Assembly (NCBI GenBank): GCA_964351885.1
Contig: CAYGPP010000001.1
Coordinates: 62,001 to 126,000, forward strand
DNA: 64,000 nt
Reading direction: 5' to 3'
Source: Marinoscillum sp964351885
GTDB lineage: Bacteria; Bacteroidota; Bacteroidia; Cytophagales; Cyclobacteriaceae
This document shows, piece after piece, positions 27,463-36,664 of this stretch. Numbering within the stretch: the first letter of the stretch is position 1; each line of letters opens with the position of its first letter. The position numbers and the translations under genes were made by a program. The notes under the pieces are model-generated. The model was not told the DNA's origin and searched no databases. It saw only the letters and a program-made list of their open reading frames with translations.

Positions 27463-29004
27463 TCAACCTTGGTGTTCGTCTTTCAACAAGTCATTTACAG
27501 ATTTTACTGGATTGAAAGTAATCAATGGTACAACTACGAATATGCTATTCCAATCTGCCATCGCTCCATTCCACAAGCCTGGAAGCTCCTGAGCTTTCAG
27601 GTCTTTTCCATCTTTCGATTTCTGAGTGATAAATCCCGTGTCTGGATCTCTGTGTTTCAGCAAATCAAACTTAGCTCCTGAAGTGTCTTTTAGGAAACAA
27701 GCTAAGTCTGTTGGGTTGAAGTGGGTGGCTGTATTGAATACTGCGTTTTGTTCTTCACTTGAAAAGTCAATTTGAGCACTCTCTACAATCTGCAATGATG
27801 AAGAACCGTCTTCAGATTTTACCCAAAAAGGCCCTCCTCCCGGATCTCCTTCACTCTTCACCATCCCACAAACTCTTAGAGGACGATGCAATTTGGCTTT
27901 AGCCAAAGCGATTTTTTCATAATCAGACTTTCCGTCCAGCGAATTGCCAGGTTTAAAACCAAGGCTATTTTCGAGCAAACTCACGGCCTCATTAAGTCCT
28001 TCACCACGGTTCAATTTTTCAATTGTGGCAGCAATTTTATTTTGAAAATCAATCAATAATCCTCCTAAGACTTGCTTGTATTTGATTGTCTCGGCCTGCA
28101 GTCTGCTTGGTACTACATTGTCGATATTCTTTATAAATACCACGTGAGCGTCAATGTCATTCAGGTTTTCCAACAATGCTCCGTGACCGGCTGGTCTAAA
28201 AAGTAATGTCCCATCTTCATTTCTGAACGGAACATTTTCCAAGTCCACTGCAATAGTGTCGGTGCTCGGCTTTTGTTGACTATAAGTCGCCGATATCTTC
28301 ACACCGTATTTTGATTCGTACTTTGATTTGATGTCAGCCACGTGTGCTTCAAACTTTGACTGATGCTCTGGCGATACTGTGAAATGCAGGTTTACATTGC
28401 CGTTGGCATCCTGAGCATATTCCGAGCCCTCTATCATATGCTCTTCTACAGGTGTTCTTGCCACACCATCTACCTTATGAAATTTTAAAAGCCCTTTTGG
28501 TAAGCTTCCGTAATCCAAGCCTTCAGCACCGAGAAGTGTTTCAAGTACTTTTACATACTCCTTCTTAACTTGGGCTTCTTCTAGCGTTTCATCATGTAAG
28601 CTTCGATAAGCCTCCTTCAAATCATCATAAAATGCAAACCGCTCAAGCGCTTTGAAGAAAGTGAAAACAGAACCTGAACTCTGATCAGCGATCATTTTTT
28701 CATAGTCCGTATCTGAACCCGAATAGGTAGAAATGAAGCCAAAAAGTGTCTTAAACATCCTGGTGGCAGCACCTGAAGCTGGTACAAACTTGACAATCTT
28801 TAAACCATCCAAGTGGTTTTGATAAAATTCCACCTGCTTTTCAACCTCAGATTCCGAAAGAATTAACAATCCTTTTTCATTCAAAGCTGGAGCTGACAAA
28901 GGAGTCGGAGGAAATCCATTGATAAACTTATTGAGTTGATAATTTACGTCCTCTAAATCGAGTGGGTGATTGGTTATTTGACTTAAGTCTGATTCGTTAA
29001 ACAT
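27463..29004 (-). CDS. DUF4301 family protein
   Basis: A 513-residue cytosolic protein. Segments FVPASGAATRMFK, FRPAGHGALLENLND, VFIKNIDNVVP, GMVKSEGDPGGGPFWV match the DUF4301 family, which has a nucleotidyltransferase-like look (GAATRM and the GHGAL loop) but no assigned reaction that I know. Full length. No operon partner. Preceded by 120 bases before the divergent TerB-like gene. Confidence 0.85.
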   Translation of the reverse strand: MFNESDLSQITNHPLDLEDVNYQLNKFINGFPPTPLSAPALNEKGLLILSESEVEKQVEFYQNHLDGLKIVKFVPASGAATRMFKTLFGFISTYSGSDTDYEKMIADQSSGSVFTFFKALERFAFYDDLKEAYRSLHDETLEEAQVKKEYVKVLETLLGAEGLDYGSLPKGLLKFHKVDGVARTPVEEHMIEGSEYAQDANGNVNLHFTVSPEHQSKFEAHVADIKSKYESKYGVKISATYSQQKPSTDTIAVDLENVPFRNEDGTLLFRPAGHGALLENLNDIDAHVVFIKNIDNVVPSRLQAETIKYKQVLGGLLIDFQNKIAATIEKLNRGEGLNEAVSLLENSLGFKPGNSLDGKSDYEKIALAKAKLHRPLRVCGMVKSEGDPGGGPFWVKSEDGSSSLQIVESAQIDFSSEEQNAVFNTATHFNPTDLACFLKDTSGAKFDLLKHRDPDTGFITQKSKDGKDLKAQELPGLWNGAMADWNSIFVVVPLITFNPVKSVNDLLKDEHQG

Positions 29005-29125
29005 GTGCTTTAATAAGATTTTTAGAAATTACTCTGTGGATTGAAAATTACTTTAACAGAATGCGGTAAGAGATCTTTTTTCTCTTTCAATATTAGTGAT
29101 TAATTTGACGCAGTAAAACTATTAT

Positions 29126-29581
29126 ATGACAGATCTAACAAACATTTCTCCAACATTCTATGGCATTAGTCTAGTACCAAAAAATAAATGGCGAGAATAT
29201 GGTTATGCCCTATTGACGATTGCGGGTTCAGATGGTATGGTCTCGGATCCAGAATTAGAATGGTTGACCCTTGATATGGCTCGTGAAGTTGGCGTAGATG
29301 AAGAAATAATCACAGAATGGGAAAATTTTGATTTTGAAGAATCAGAATTAGAAGACCTCTTTGCGTCCTTCAACTCTTCCACTCTAGCAAACTTTAGCAA
29401 GCTTTTAATCTATGATGCCATTAGAATGAGTTCCGCTGATGGTGAATATGCCCATGAAGAGAAAGAGCAAGTCTACGAAGCTGCACGAATTCTGAAGGTT
29501 CCCAATGCGGTTGTCGTTGCAATTGAAGCTTTGGTAGACTTAGAACATGCCGCTAGCAAGTTGAGACTTACTATTCTTTAG
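29126..29581 (+). CDS. TerB-like helical protein
   Basis: A 151-residue acidic all-helical protein. The two segments YALLTIAGSDGMVSDPELEWL and AIRMSSADGEYAHEEKEQVYEAARIL each show the Ala-x-Asp-Gly pattern of TerB/calcium-binding-like repeats. No tellurite-resistance genes are nearby, so the resistance label does not apply directly. The stop overlaps the convergent nuclease gene by 4 bases. A second TerB-like protein is at 59992. Confidence 0.65.
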   Translation: MTDLTNISPTFYGISLVPKNKWREYGYALLTIAGSDGMVSDPELEWLTLDMAREVGVDEEIITEWENFDFEESELEDLFASFNSSTLANFSKLLIYDAIRMSSADGEYAHEEKEQVYEAARILKVPNAVVVAIEALVDLEHAASKLRLTIL

Positions 29582-30342
29582 CCATATATTTCATTGAGAA
29601 TTCCCGCTAGTCTAACCCCCGCTTGAAGCAACCTCTCGTTGAGTAATTTCCTGTTATCATAATCATAGCGATAGCTTAGCTTTTTGTCTTCCGGAAATTT
29701 ATAAACTTGCTCCCGCACAGATTGTGATTCATATGCCCAATCCAACACTGAAGCTGATTGCCAGGTATCAACTTGGATTTTAGTTGGGTGATTTATCCAA
29801 TCAACGTATTCGGAGTAGCTAAAATCGTTTCCATCAATCATTCCAGAGTCCCACACCCGATGAAGGTTAGATGATTTCCAGAAATAATCCAGCTTGATAT
29901 CATTTCCTCCTTTATCCTCCCCATTGCCTACATGAAGTGGTTGGTGAATATCTCCGATCAAGTGAACCAAACATTTCAAAGCAAATGCTTCATCTTTATC
30001 CGTAAAGGTTTTGGATTTCAGTTCTTTTACCAGCCTATCTATGGTGACCATAATGTCTCCCTGCTCTGAGGTTCCTGCTTCTTCATACGTTTTACCATCA
30101 GGAATGGTCGTGTAATGCCAAGGAGACATGTGTCGATAATTATCATCCGATTTAATAAAATCCATGTGATTACTAACTTCAGCGAGAGTTTCATTTCGCA
30201 ACACACTATAAATGTTCTTTTTTGCTTTTTTACTTAAATGCTGTTCGGCTACAAGCCCAACTATCCTATGACCTGTTTTGCCCCAAGACATGGCATAAGT
30301 ACTCAAAAGCGTAAAAAGGAGGAAGACTGTGATTCGTTTCAT
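29578..30342 (-). CDS. S1/P1 nuclease
   Basis: A 254-residue exported zinc nuclease for single-stranded DNA/RNA. Signal MKRITVFLLFTLLSTYAMS ends before WGKTGH, so the mature chain would begin with Trp, the N-terminal zinc ligand of the family. Other ligand motifs: HMSPWHY, HLIGDIHQPLHVG, DKGGNDI and NLHRVWDSG. Trinuclear zinc site apparently intact. It probably acts in the periplasm or outside for nucleotide scavenging. Confidence 0.93.
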   Translation of the reverse strand: MKRITVFLLFTLLSTYAMSWGKTGHRIVGLVAEQHLSKKAKKNIYSVLRNETLAEVSNHMDFIKSDDNYRHMSPWHYTTIPDGKTYEEAGTSEQGDIMVTIDRLVKELKSKTFTDKDEAFALKCLVHLIGDIHQPLHVGNGEDKGGNDIKLDYFWKSSNLHRVWDSGMIDGNDFSYSEYVDWINHPTKIQVDTWQSASVLDWAYESQSVREQVYKFPEDKKLSYRYDYDNRKLLNERLLQAGVRLAGILNEIYG

Positions 30343-30394
30343 ATTTCGAATATAAAGAATAGGTTCAGTCTATATTCTGAAAGGCATAAAAAAA

Positions 30395-30420
30395 GCGCTG
30401 GTTCATTTCTGAACCAGCGC
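30395..30420 (-). terminator. intrinsic terminator on the minus strand
   Basis: An 11-bp perfect stem GCGCTGGTTCA / TGAACCAGCGC with a TTTC loop. Read on the minus strand it is followed by T7, so it ends a right-to-left transcript that must start in the 30421-30669 gap; no annotated gene there needs it. Confidence 0.75.
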
Positions 30421-30550
30421 CTTCACCAACCTAACCTAATAAAGAATACGTGGTAAGTAGCAAATGCTACCTTATTGTACCCTTCAATTGATTAATCGAA
30501 AAATAGTGAAAAAGGTTTCATTTTTTATAAAAAAAATTACAGTTATTCTT
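30395..30550 (-). ncRNA. possible small RNA between S1/P1 nuclease and mfd
   Basis: The 327-base gap between two divergent genes contains a minus-strand terminator (30395-30420) and a second small hairpin GTAGCA-AA-TGCTAC (30457-30470), but no coding frame longer than about nine codons in that direction. A short structured transcript is the simplest reading. The 5' end is not determined; I see only a weak promoter match (TATTTTTA on the minus strand near 30570). Confidence 0.25.
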
Positions 30551-30613
30551 CTTATAATTCTGTTTTGCTAAAAATAGGTTTAATCCTGCAAACAATACCA
30601 AGGATTATCTGCT

Positions 30614-30648
30614 TTGCTATTCGGCTAAAAAAGAATCCTCTAATTTTG
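30614..30648 (+). promoter_or_regulatory. candidate promoter for mfd
   Basis: TAATTTTG (30641-30648) fully matches TAnnTTTG. The nearest TTG (30614-30616) is 24 bases upstream, longer than ideal. It would give a leader of only about 15 bases before the GTG at 30670. Confidence 0.35.
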
Positions 30649-30669
30649 CCGACTTAATTCGTATCTATA

Positions 30670-33600
30670 GTGAACACGTCCGAAATTCTCCAAAAATACC
30701 AAAACAGTGACCTCTTTAATACCATCGCCAAAGCGATTAAAGATCAAAAAAAGATTAGAATTAAAGGAATGGCAGGTAGTTTCGACTCATTGCTATGTGC
30801 TGCCACTTCTCAAATATATGAGTTAAGTAATGTGTACATTTTGCATGATAAAGAAGAAGCGGCCTACTTTTTAAATGATCTCAATAACTTCTTAGACTCA
30901 GATAAAGTCCTCTTTTTCCCTAGCTCATATAAAAAACCATATCAGTTTGAAGAAACCGAAAATGCAAATATTCTGCAAAGAGCCGAGGTGCTTAATAGGG
31001 TAAACTCCAACCACAATGAAATTCTTCACATTGCCACTTATCCAGACGCTTTGTATGAAAAGGTGATCAATAAAAGAACGCTAAGAGATAATACGTTTAA
31101 GGCAAAAGTAGGGGAAAGTCTCGATGTTGATTTTTTGGCTGAGTTGCTAAGTAGCTATGATTTCGAGAGAACAGATTTCGTTTATGAAGCTGGGCAATTC
31201 TCCGTTCGTGGAGGAATTATTGATGTGTTTTCTTTTGCTCGGGACTATCCATATCGCTTAGAGCTATTCGGAGATGAGCTAGAGAGTATCAGAGAGTTTG
31301 ACCCAACGTCACAACTATCCACTTCAACATTGAATGAAGTTACTTTGATTCCAAACGTCCAAACCAAAATGCTGAAAGAAGAACGATCTTCCTTTCTGAA
31401 TTTCATTGGGGAGGAGAGCGTGATTTGGATAAAGGATTACCGAGAGACCTTAGATCTTATAGAAAAGGGTTTCAACAAGGCCACAGAGTCTTTTGAATCA
31501 ATCATGCAAGTCAGTGGGTTCACACAGGTCGTTTTTAAACCCGAAGACTTATTCGATTCAGAAAAAGACTTTATTGGGCAGCTAAAAAATTTCCGTTGTG
31601 TCGAGTTTGGTAACCGATTCTATCTCAACCCAGAAAGTGAGTTTGTGGTGGAGGTAAGACCTCAGCCTCATTTTCATAAGAATTTCCAGTTGCTCTCCGA
31701 AGACCTTTTTAGTTATCAACTGAAAAATTACCAAAGGATAATTGCAGCAGAATCTCACAAGCAGCTCGAAAGATTAGAAACCATATTCGAAGAAATCAAT
31801 TCTGATTTAACATTCGATGGGCTGGGAGCTTCTCTTAAGGAGGGTTTTATAGATATTCATCACGAAGTGGTCTGCTACACAGATCACCAGATTTTTGACC
31901 GATTCCACCAATACAAGGGAAAAGAGCAGTTTTCAAAAGCCAAGTCAATCACGCTCAAAGAGCTACGCTCTCTACAGCCAGGAGACTTCATTGTTCATAT
32001 TGACTATGGTGTAGGAAGGTTTGCTGGTTTGGATACTGTGGATGTAAACGGAAATAAACAAGAAGCCTTACGTGTTATCTACCGAGATGATGATTTGCTC
32101 TATGTAAGTATTCACTCTCTACATAAAATATCAAAGTATTCTAGTAAAGAAAGTGCCCCTCCTTCTATTAATAAACTGGGTTCGCAAGACTGGGAAAACA
32201 AAAAAAAGAAAGTCAAGCGAAAGGTCAAGGACATTGCCAAAGACCTAATAAACCTCTATGCCAAAAGAAAGGCTGCTCCCGGGTTTGCTTTTCCTGAAGA
32301 TGACTATCTGCAAGCAGAGTTGGAATCGTCATTTATGTATCAGGATACACCAGATCAAGGTATGGCCACCAATGACGTTAAAAAGGATATGGAGCAAAAT
32401 CACCCGATGGACCGGTTAGTTTGTGGGGATGTTGGTTTTGGTAAAACCGAAATTGCTATCAGAGCAGCTTTCAAAGCCGTAAATTCTGGACGTCAAACGG
32501 CTGTCTTGGTGCCAACAACTATTTTAGCAATGCAGCACTTCCATACTTTCTCAGGCAGGTTGGAGGACTTTCCCGTGACTATTGATTACATCAATCGTTT
32601 CAAAACGACCAAAGAGATCAATGAGATTAAGAAAAAGGTCAAAGAAGGAAAAATTGATATTCTAATTGGGACTCATAGAATCGTTAATAAAGACATTGAA
32701 TTCAAGAATTTGGGTCTAATGATCATAGATGAAGAACAGAAATTTGGCGTAAAAGTAAAGGAGAGATTGAAAGAAATGCGTGTTAATGTTGACGCTTTGA
32801 CGCTCACCGCTACCCCTATTCCCCGAACTTTACATTTTTCTTTGATGGGCGCGAGAGATTTATCCATTATCTCCACTCCACCTCCAAATCGCAGACCTGT
32901 TACCACAGAAATTCATGAGTATCATGAAGAAATAATCCGAGACTCAATTAGTCATGAAATAAGACGAGGGGGTCAAGTTTTCTTTGTGCATAATAGGGTG
33001 AGCGACATAGAGCAAATAGGAAATATAATTCTACGACTTGTTCCTGATGCGAAGGTGGGTATCGCCCATGGGCAAATGGACGGAAAAGTCTTAGAAAAAA
33101 TCATGATGCGTTTCATCAATGGTGAATTTGACGTCCTGGTTTCAACCAATATTATTGAATCCGGGCTCGATATTCCGAATGCCAATACGATCATCATCAA
33201 TCGGGCACACATGTTCGGTCTCTCTGACCTTCACCAAATGAGAGGTAGAGTTGGGAGATCGAACACTAAAGCGTATTGTCATTTGATTACACCCCCAACT
33301 TCCACACTATCTTCTGATGCCCGAAAGCGACTGACAACACTGGAGGAGTTCTCTGAATTAGGTGATGGTTTTAAGGTCGCCATGCGTGATTTGGATATTC
33401 GAGGAGCAGGTGACTTGCTTGGTAGTGAGCAAAGTGGATTCATCAATGACATGGGTTTTGAGGTCTATCACAAAATATTGGATGATGCCGTCTCGGAGTT
33501 AAAGGAAACAGAATTCAAAAGCTTATTCGAGCATGAGGAAGCAACAAAAGGGCTTCAAAAGACAAAGGAAGAATGTCTATTAGAAACCGACTTTGAAATA

Positions 33601-34029
33601 TTAATCCCAAACGATTACGTTTCGAATATTTCTGAGAGATTAAGCCTTTATACTCAGTTTGATAATATCAAGTCTTCCGAAGAACTAGAGGTTTTCAAAA
33701 ACTCCATCATTGATCGGTTTGGGCCTTTGCCAAAAGAAGTTGTGGACCTTGTCGTATCTATAGAGGTTCGCTCTCTGGCCATAGGGCTTGGGTTCGAAAA
33801 GGTAACTGTGAAAAATGGGACTATGAAATGCTATGTGTCGACAAAGAAGGATGAAAAATACTTTCAGTCATCAGCTTTTGGTTCCATCCTTAGCTTCATT
33901 CAGTCAATGCCAACGCGGTGTAAAATGAAAGACGAAAAGAGTAAGTTGATCATATTTATCAACCGCGTTGAAGATATTCAAGCCTCTTTAGAGGTCTTAT
34001 CCAGAATGAAAACTCCTGTTACCGTTTGA
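30670..34029 (+). CDS. mfd: transcription-repair coupling factor Mfd
   Basis: DNA translocase that removes stalled RNA polymerase and recruits UvrA. 1119 residues, full length, GTG start at 30670. Domains in order: UvrB-like N-terminal module (about 1-330), RNAP-interacting domain (LQPGDFIVHIDYGVGRFAGL, about 440-460), helicase core with Walker A CGDVGFGKTE (about 585-594), IDEEQKFGVK, TATPIPRTLHFS, and LHQMRGRVGRS, then the TRG/D7 C-terminus. Functional partner uvrA is also in this window. Confidence 0.98.
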   Translation: MNTSEILQKYQNSDLFNTIAKAIKDQKKIRIKGMAGSFDSLLCAATSQIYELSNVYILHDKEEAAYFLNDLNNFLDSDKVLFFPSSYKKPYQFEETENANILQRAEVLNRVNSNHNEILHIATYPDALYEKVINKRTLRDNTFKAKVGESLDVDFLAELLSSYDFERTDFVYEAGQFSVRGGIIDVFSFARDYPYRLELFGDELESIREFDPTSQLSTSTLNEVTLIPNVQTKMLKEERSSFLNFIGEESVIWIKDYRETLDLIEKGFNKATESFESIMQVSGFTQVVFKPEDLFDSEKDFIGQLKNFRCVEFGNRFYLNPESEFVVEVRPQPHFHKNFQLLSEDLFSYQLKNYQRIIAAESHKQLERLETIFEEINSDLTFDGLGASLKEGFIDIHHEVVCYTDHQIFDRFHQYKGKEQFSKAKSITLKELRSLQPGDFIVHIDYGVGRFAGLDTVDVNGNKQEALRVIYRDDDLLYVSIHSLHKISKYSSKESAPPSINKLGSQDWENKKKKVKRKVKDIAKDLINLYAKRKAAPGFAFPEDDYLQAELESSFMYQDTPDQGMATNDVKKDMEQNHPMDRLVCGDVGFGKTEIAIRAAFKAVNSGRQTAVLVPTTILAMQHFHTFSGRLEDFPVTIDYINRFKTTKEINEIKKKVKEGKIDILIGTHRIVNKDIEFKNLGLMIIDEEQKFGVKVKERLKEMRVNVDALTLTATPIPRTLHFSLMGARDLSIISTPPPNRRPVTTEIHEYHEEIIRDSISHEIRRGGQVFFVHNRVSDIEQIGNIILRLVPDAKVGIAHGQMDGKVLEKIMMRFINGEFDVLVSTNIIESGLDIPNANTIIINRAHMFGLSDLHQMRGRVGRSNTKAYCHLITPPTSTLSSDARKRLTTLEEFSELGDGFKVAMRDLDIRGAGDLLGSEQSGFINDMGFEVYHKILDDAVSELKETEFKSLFEHEEATKGLQKTKEECLLETDFEILIPNDYVSNISERLSLYTQFDNIKSSEELEVFKNSIIDRFGPLPKEVVDLVVSIEVRSLAIGLGFEKVTVKNGTMKCYVSTKKDEKYFQSSAFGSILSFIQSMPTRCKMKDEKSKLIIFINRVEDIQASLEVLSRMKTPVTV

Positions 34030-34088
34030 TTAATAGGAGGATTTACACAATAAATAGCTAATTTTCCTATTAATTAAATACTTAAAGA

Positions 34089-34118
34089 TTGAAAGATTGC
34101 CTTAAAATGGTATTTTTG
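34089..34118 (+). promoter_or_regulatory. promoter of gldJ
   Basis: TTG (34089-34091), 19-base spacer, TATTTTTG (34111-34118): a full match to the Bacteroidota TTG-N19-TAnnTTTG promoter. It predicts a leader of about 45 bases to the ATG at 34169. Confidence 0.6.
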
Positions 34119-34168
34119 AAATCAATACAGGTAAAAAATTGAAGTGTTTCAATTAAAGTAAACAGGTT

Positions 34169-35491
34169 ATGAAAAAATTTGTGAATGCAATTACTTCAGC
34201 TTCGTGTATGCTGGCGGTGGTTGCTATGGTTAGTTCTTGTGGGTCTTCATCCAATCCCACTAGTCAAAATCCAGGTGGTTATAGTACCGCTACTGGATTG
34301 GAGTTTAATGAAGAAGGTGGTTTCGGGGTAAATGATTTCCGTGGACAGCCTGAAGGTCCGAATCTAATTTTTATTGAAGGAGGTCGTACCGTTCTTGGAT
34401 CATTTGAAGAGGATGTGCTCAATACTAATGATGGTATAGAAAGAGCTGTCACCGTTGCTTCATTTTATATGGACGAAACAGAAGTTGCTAACATCAACTG
34501 GTTAGAGTACGAATACTATATCAAGCAAGACTCAGACGAATATTACTGGAAGAACAACCTTCCTGATACTACGGTTTGGGCCAAAGACTTGGCTTACAAT
34601 GACCCTTATGTTGACCACTATTATCGTTACCCTGGTTTTAGGTATTTTCCTGTTGTAGGAGTTAACTGGAGACAAGCGGTGAACTATTGTCAGTGGAGAA
34701 CGAGAGTTGTAAATATCAAGCTCGCGGAAGATGCGGGTTATTATGACGAAGATACCTCTGAAGATGACGCTTTTGCCGGAGCAGAGGGAGAGCCCGCTTC
34801 TGCTGGAGAATTCAAAAGGATCCCTCTTGAAACTGGTGTTGTGCTACCAAATTATAGACTTCCTACCGAGGCTGAGTGGGAATATGCGGCCCAAGCGCTT
34901 ATAGGAACACAATGGTTAGATGAAAACCAAACACATAGAAGACTTTACCCTTGGGATGGTCATGCCTTAAGAAATCCTTATGGAAAAAGCATGGGTTATT
35001 TTTTAGCAAACTTCAAAAGAGGAAAAGGTGATTACGCCGGTATTGCTGGAAAATTAAATGATGGTGCGATGATTCCTACTTATGTTTATGATTATCCACC
35101 AAATGATTTTGGTCTATACAATATGGCTGGAAATGTAAACGAGTGGGTTCAAGATGTTTATCGACCTTTGTCATTCCAAGATATAGATGATATGAACCCA
35201 GTAAGAAGAGATGGGTCTTTAGATCTAGAAAGCGGATATGATGCGGCGTATAATTTCATTGGTAATGAAAATGAGTATACTGAAGAAGAGTGGCTTGCCA
35301 ATACAGGTCTTCAGAAAAGCTACAACTCTGATAATCCTCCAAGAAAACGATTAAGAGTATATAAAGGTGGTTCTTGGGCTGATGTTGCTTACTGGATGTC
35401 TCCTGGAACAAGACGATTCCTTTTCGAAGATTCCGCTACATCAACAATTGGATTTAGATGTGCCATGATTAGAGCGGGTACTAACTATTAA
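34169..35491 (+). CDS. gldJ: GldJ-like gliding motility lipoprotein (SUMF1/FGE fold)
   Basis: A 440-residue lipoprotein; signal ends in VAMVSSC. The mature part is a formylglycine-enzyme-like (SUMF1) domain: FIEGGRTVLGSFEED, SFYMDETEVANINWLEYEYY, VVGVNWRQAVNYCQWR, YRLPTEAEWEYAAQ, NMAGNVNEWVQDVYR, KGGSWADVAYW and IGFRCAM. The insertion LPDTTVWAKDLAYNDPYVDHYY is GldJ-like rather than GldK-like, so I call GldJ; GldK is the main alternative. GldJ proteins are needed for gliding and stabilise the type IX secretion apparatus. It stands alone, with its own promoter and terminator. Confidence 0.82.
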   Translation: MKKFVNAITSASCMLAVVAMVSSCGSSSNPTSQNPGGYSTATGLEFNEEGGFGVNDFRGQPEGPNLIFIEGGRTVLGSFEEDVLNTNDGIERAVTVASFYMDETEVANINWLEYEYYIKQDSDEYYWKNNLPDTTVWAKDLAYNDPYVDHYYRYPGFRYFPVVGVNWRQAVNYCQWRTRVVNIKLAEDAGYYDEDTSEDDAFAGAEGEPASAGEFKRIPLETGVVLPNYRLPTEAEWEYAAQALIGTQWLDENQTHRRLYPWDGHALRNPYGKSMGYFLANFKRGKGDYAGIAGKLNDGAMIPTYVYDYPPNDFGLYNMAGNVNEWVQDVYRPLSFQDIDDMNPVRRDGSLDLESGYDAAYNFIGNENEYTEEEWLANTGLQKSYNSDNPPRKRLRVYKGGSWADVAYWMSPGTRRFLFEDSATSTIGFRCAMIRAGTNY

Positions 35492-35513
35492 GATAGCTGT
35501 TCAAAAAACGTAG

Positions 35514-35546
35514 GCCATGCAGATTTTCATCTGCATGGCTTTTTTA
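35514..35546 (+). terminator. intrinsic terminator after gldJ
   Basis: A perfect 11-bp stem GCCATGCAGAT / ATCTGCATGGC (35514-35524, 35529-35539), loop TTTC, then T6. It lies between gldJ and the convergent comF. Confidence 0.9.
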
Positions 35547-36245
35547 TTTACCAGCAGCAATGGTTGCAATATATATTCCTGAAACACCTGCCTTTGCTAA
35601 AGCTTCCACTAATCCGCCTATTGTAGCACCTGTAGTCAACACATCATCCACCACAAGCACATTCTTGCCTTCTAAGAACTTGGAATCATGTACTTGGTAA
35701 ACCAAATCCATATTTTGCCAACGCTCAACTTTGTTCTTTTTAGTTTGAGTCATGGTATTTCGCTCTCTCGTTACTAACTGAGCATTCACTGGAAGCTCTA
35801 GGTTCTCTGCCAAACCATGAGCAATGATTTCACTTTGATTAAACCCTCTACGCTTCAATTTTGATTTATGTAGTGGTACCGGAATAATAATGTCAATTGG
35901 CCAGTTTGCCATTTTGAGGTCATTTGCATACCAGTAACCAAGTCTATGTCCCACTTCCTGAACTCCCCTATATTTCAGTTCTCCTATCAGTTTTTGAGCA
36001 ATCCCCTTCTTATTATAGTGCAAGTATGCAGCAACAGCCGTCACTTTTTGTTCAAATACAAATTTCTGTTCTAAACGATTATCCTTAGACAGGTGATAGT
36101 TAGTTTTTGGTAGAGAAAACTTACAGTGCATGCAGATGTGTTCTTCTTGATAAAGTAATATTGTATTACAACCAATGCAGACCCTTGGGTAAACCATGTC
36201 TACAAAGTCAAGAAGGTACTCCTTGATATTACTCCAAAACCTCAT
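35544..36245 (-). CDS. comF: ComF family phosphoribosyltransferase-like protein
   Basis: A 233-residue protein. N-terminal zinc ribbon Cys23-x2-Cys26 ... Cys38-x2-Cys41, then a type I PRTase domain with the PRPP loop VLVVDDVLTTGAT (about residues 196-209) and the ComF segment LKRRGFNQSE. ComF is needed for DNA transformation in competent bacteria and is related to purine PRTases. No other competence genes are nearby; it starts 25 bases from a divergent unknown gene. Confidence 0.93.
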   Translation of the reverse strand: MRFWSNIKEYLLDFVDMVYPRVCIGCNTILLYQEEHICMHCKFSLPKTNYHLSKDNRLEQKFVFEQKVTAVAAYLHYNKKGIAQKLIGELKYRGVQEVGHRLGYWYANDLKMANWPIDIIIPVPLHKSKLKRRGFNQSEIIAHGLAENLELPVNAQLVTRERNTMTQTKKNKVERWQNMDLVYQVHDSKFLEGKNVLVVDDVLTTGATIGGLVEALAKAGVSGIYIATIAAGK

Positions 36246-36270
36246 TTACACAATATAATGTTTTCGTACA

Positions 36271-36639
36271 ATGGTTTATAAAAAAGATCTGGATAATGAA
36301 CGAAAATGGGCATCTCTTCTTAAGGCCTTGGAAGAGTCCATAGGGAAAAAACCAAAAGACTTGAATGCTGTTTTATTTCTTATTGGTGTCCAAGAACTTG
36401 GTCAAGGACCAAAACCATTCAGCAAAGAAGAAAAACAAGACTTGATGCACATAGCTATATGCCGATTGTTGTCTTTATCTGGTTTTTACCAACTAGATGG
36501 ATTAGACAATCATGGGTGGCCACATTGGTCACCGACTAAAACTCTTCCACATTTTGACCTTTTAGAACAAGAAAAACTGCTCAAGATGCACGCTATAGAG
36601 TATTTTACAGAAGAAATTAGCATTCTCCCACGATCTTAG
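36271..36639 (+). CDS. conserved protein of unknown function (122 aa)
   Basis: A 122-residue soluble protein without a signal or membrane segment. Motif-like stretches: ALEESIGKKPKDLNAVLFLIGVQELGQGP, read as two parts, then EKQDLMHIAICRLLSLSGFY and HGWPHWSPTKTLP. I recall close relatives only in Bacteroidota, with no assigned role. It leads a plus-strand run: 25 bases before the DUF4175 gene. Confidence 0.75.
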   Translation: MVYKKDLDNERKWASLLKALEESIGKKPKDLNAVLFLIGVQELGQGPKPFSKEEKQDLMHIAICRLLSLSGFYQLDGLDNHGWPHWSPTKTLPHFDLLEQEKLLKMHAIEYFTEEISILPRS

Positions 36640-36664
36640 ACGATGATCATGCGTATGACAATAT

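Noticed and set aside
28140..28150. CACGTG hexamers elsewhere (for example in the DUF4301 and channel genes) as extra parS sites
   Set aside because: Flanks do not match GTTNCACGTGNAAC; they occur inside coding sequence.
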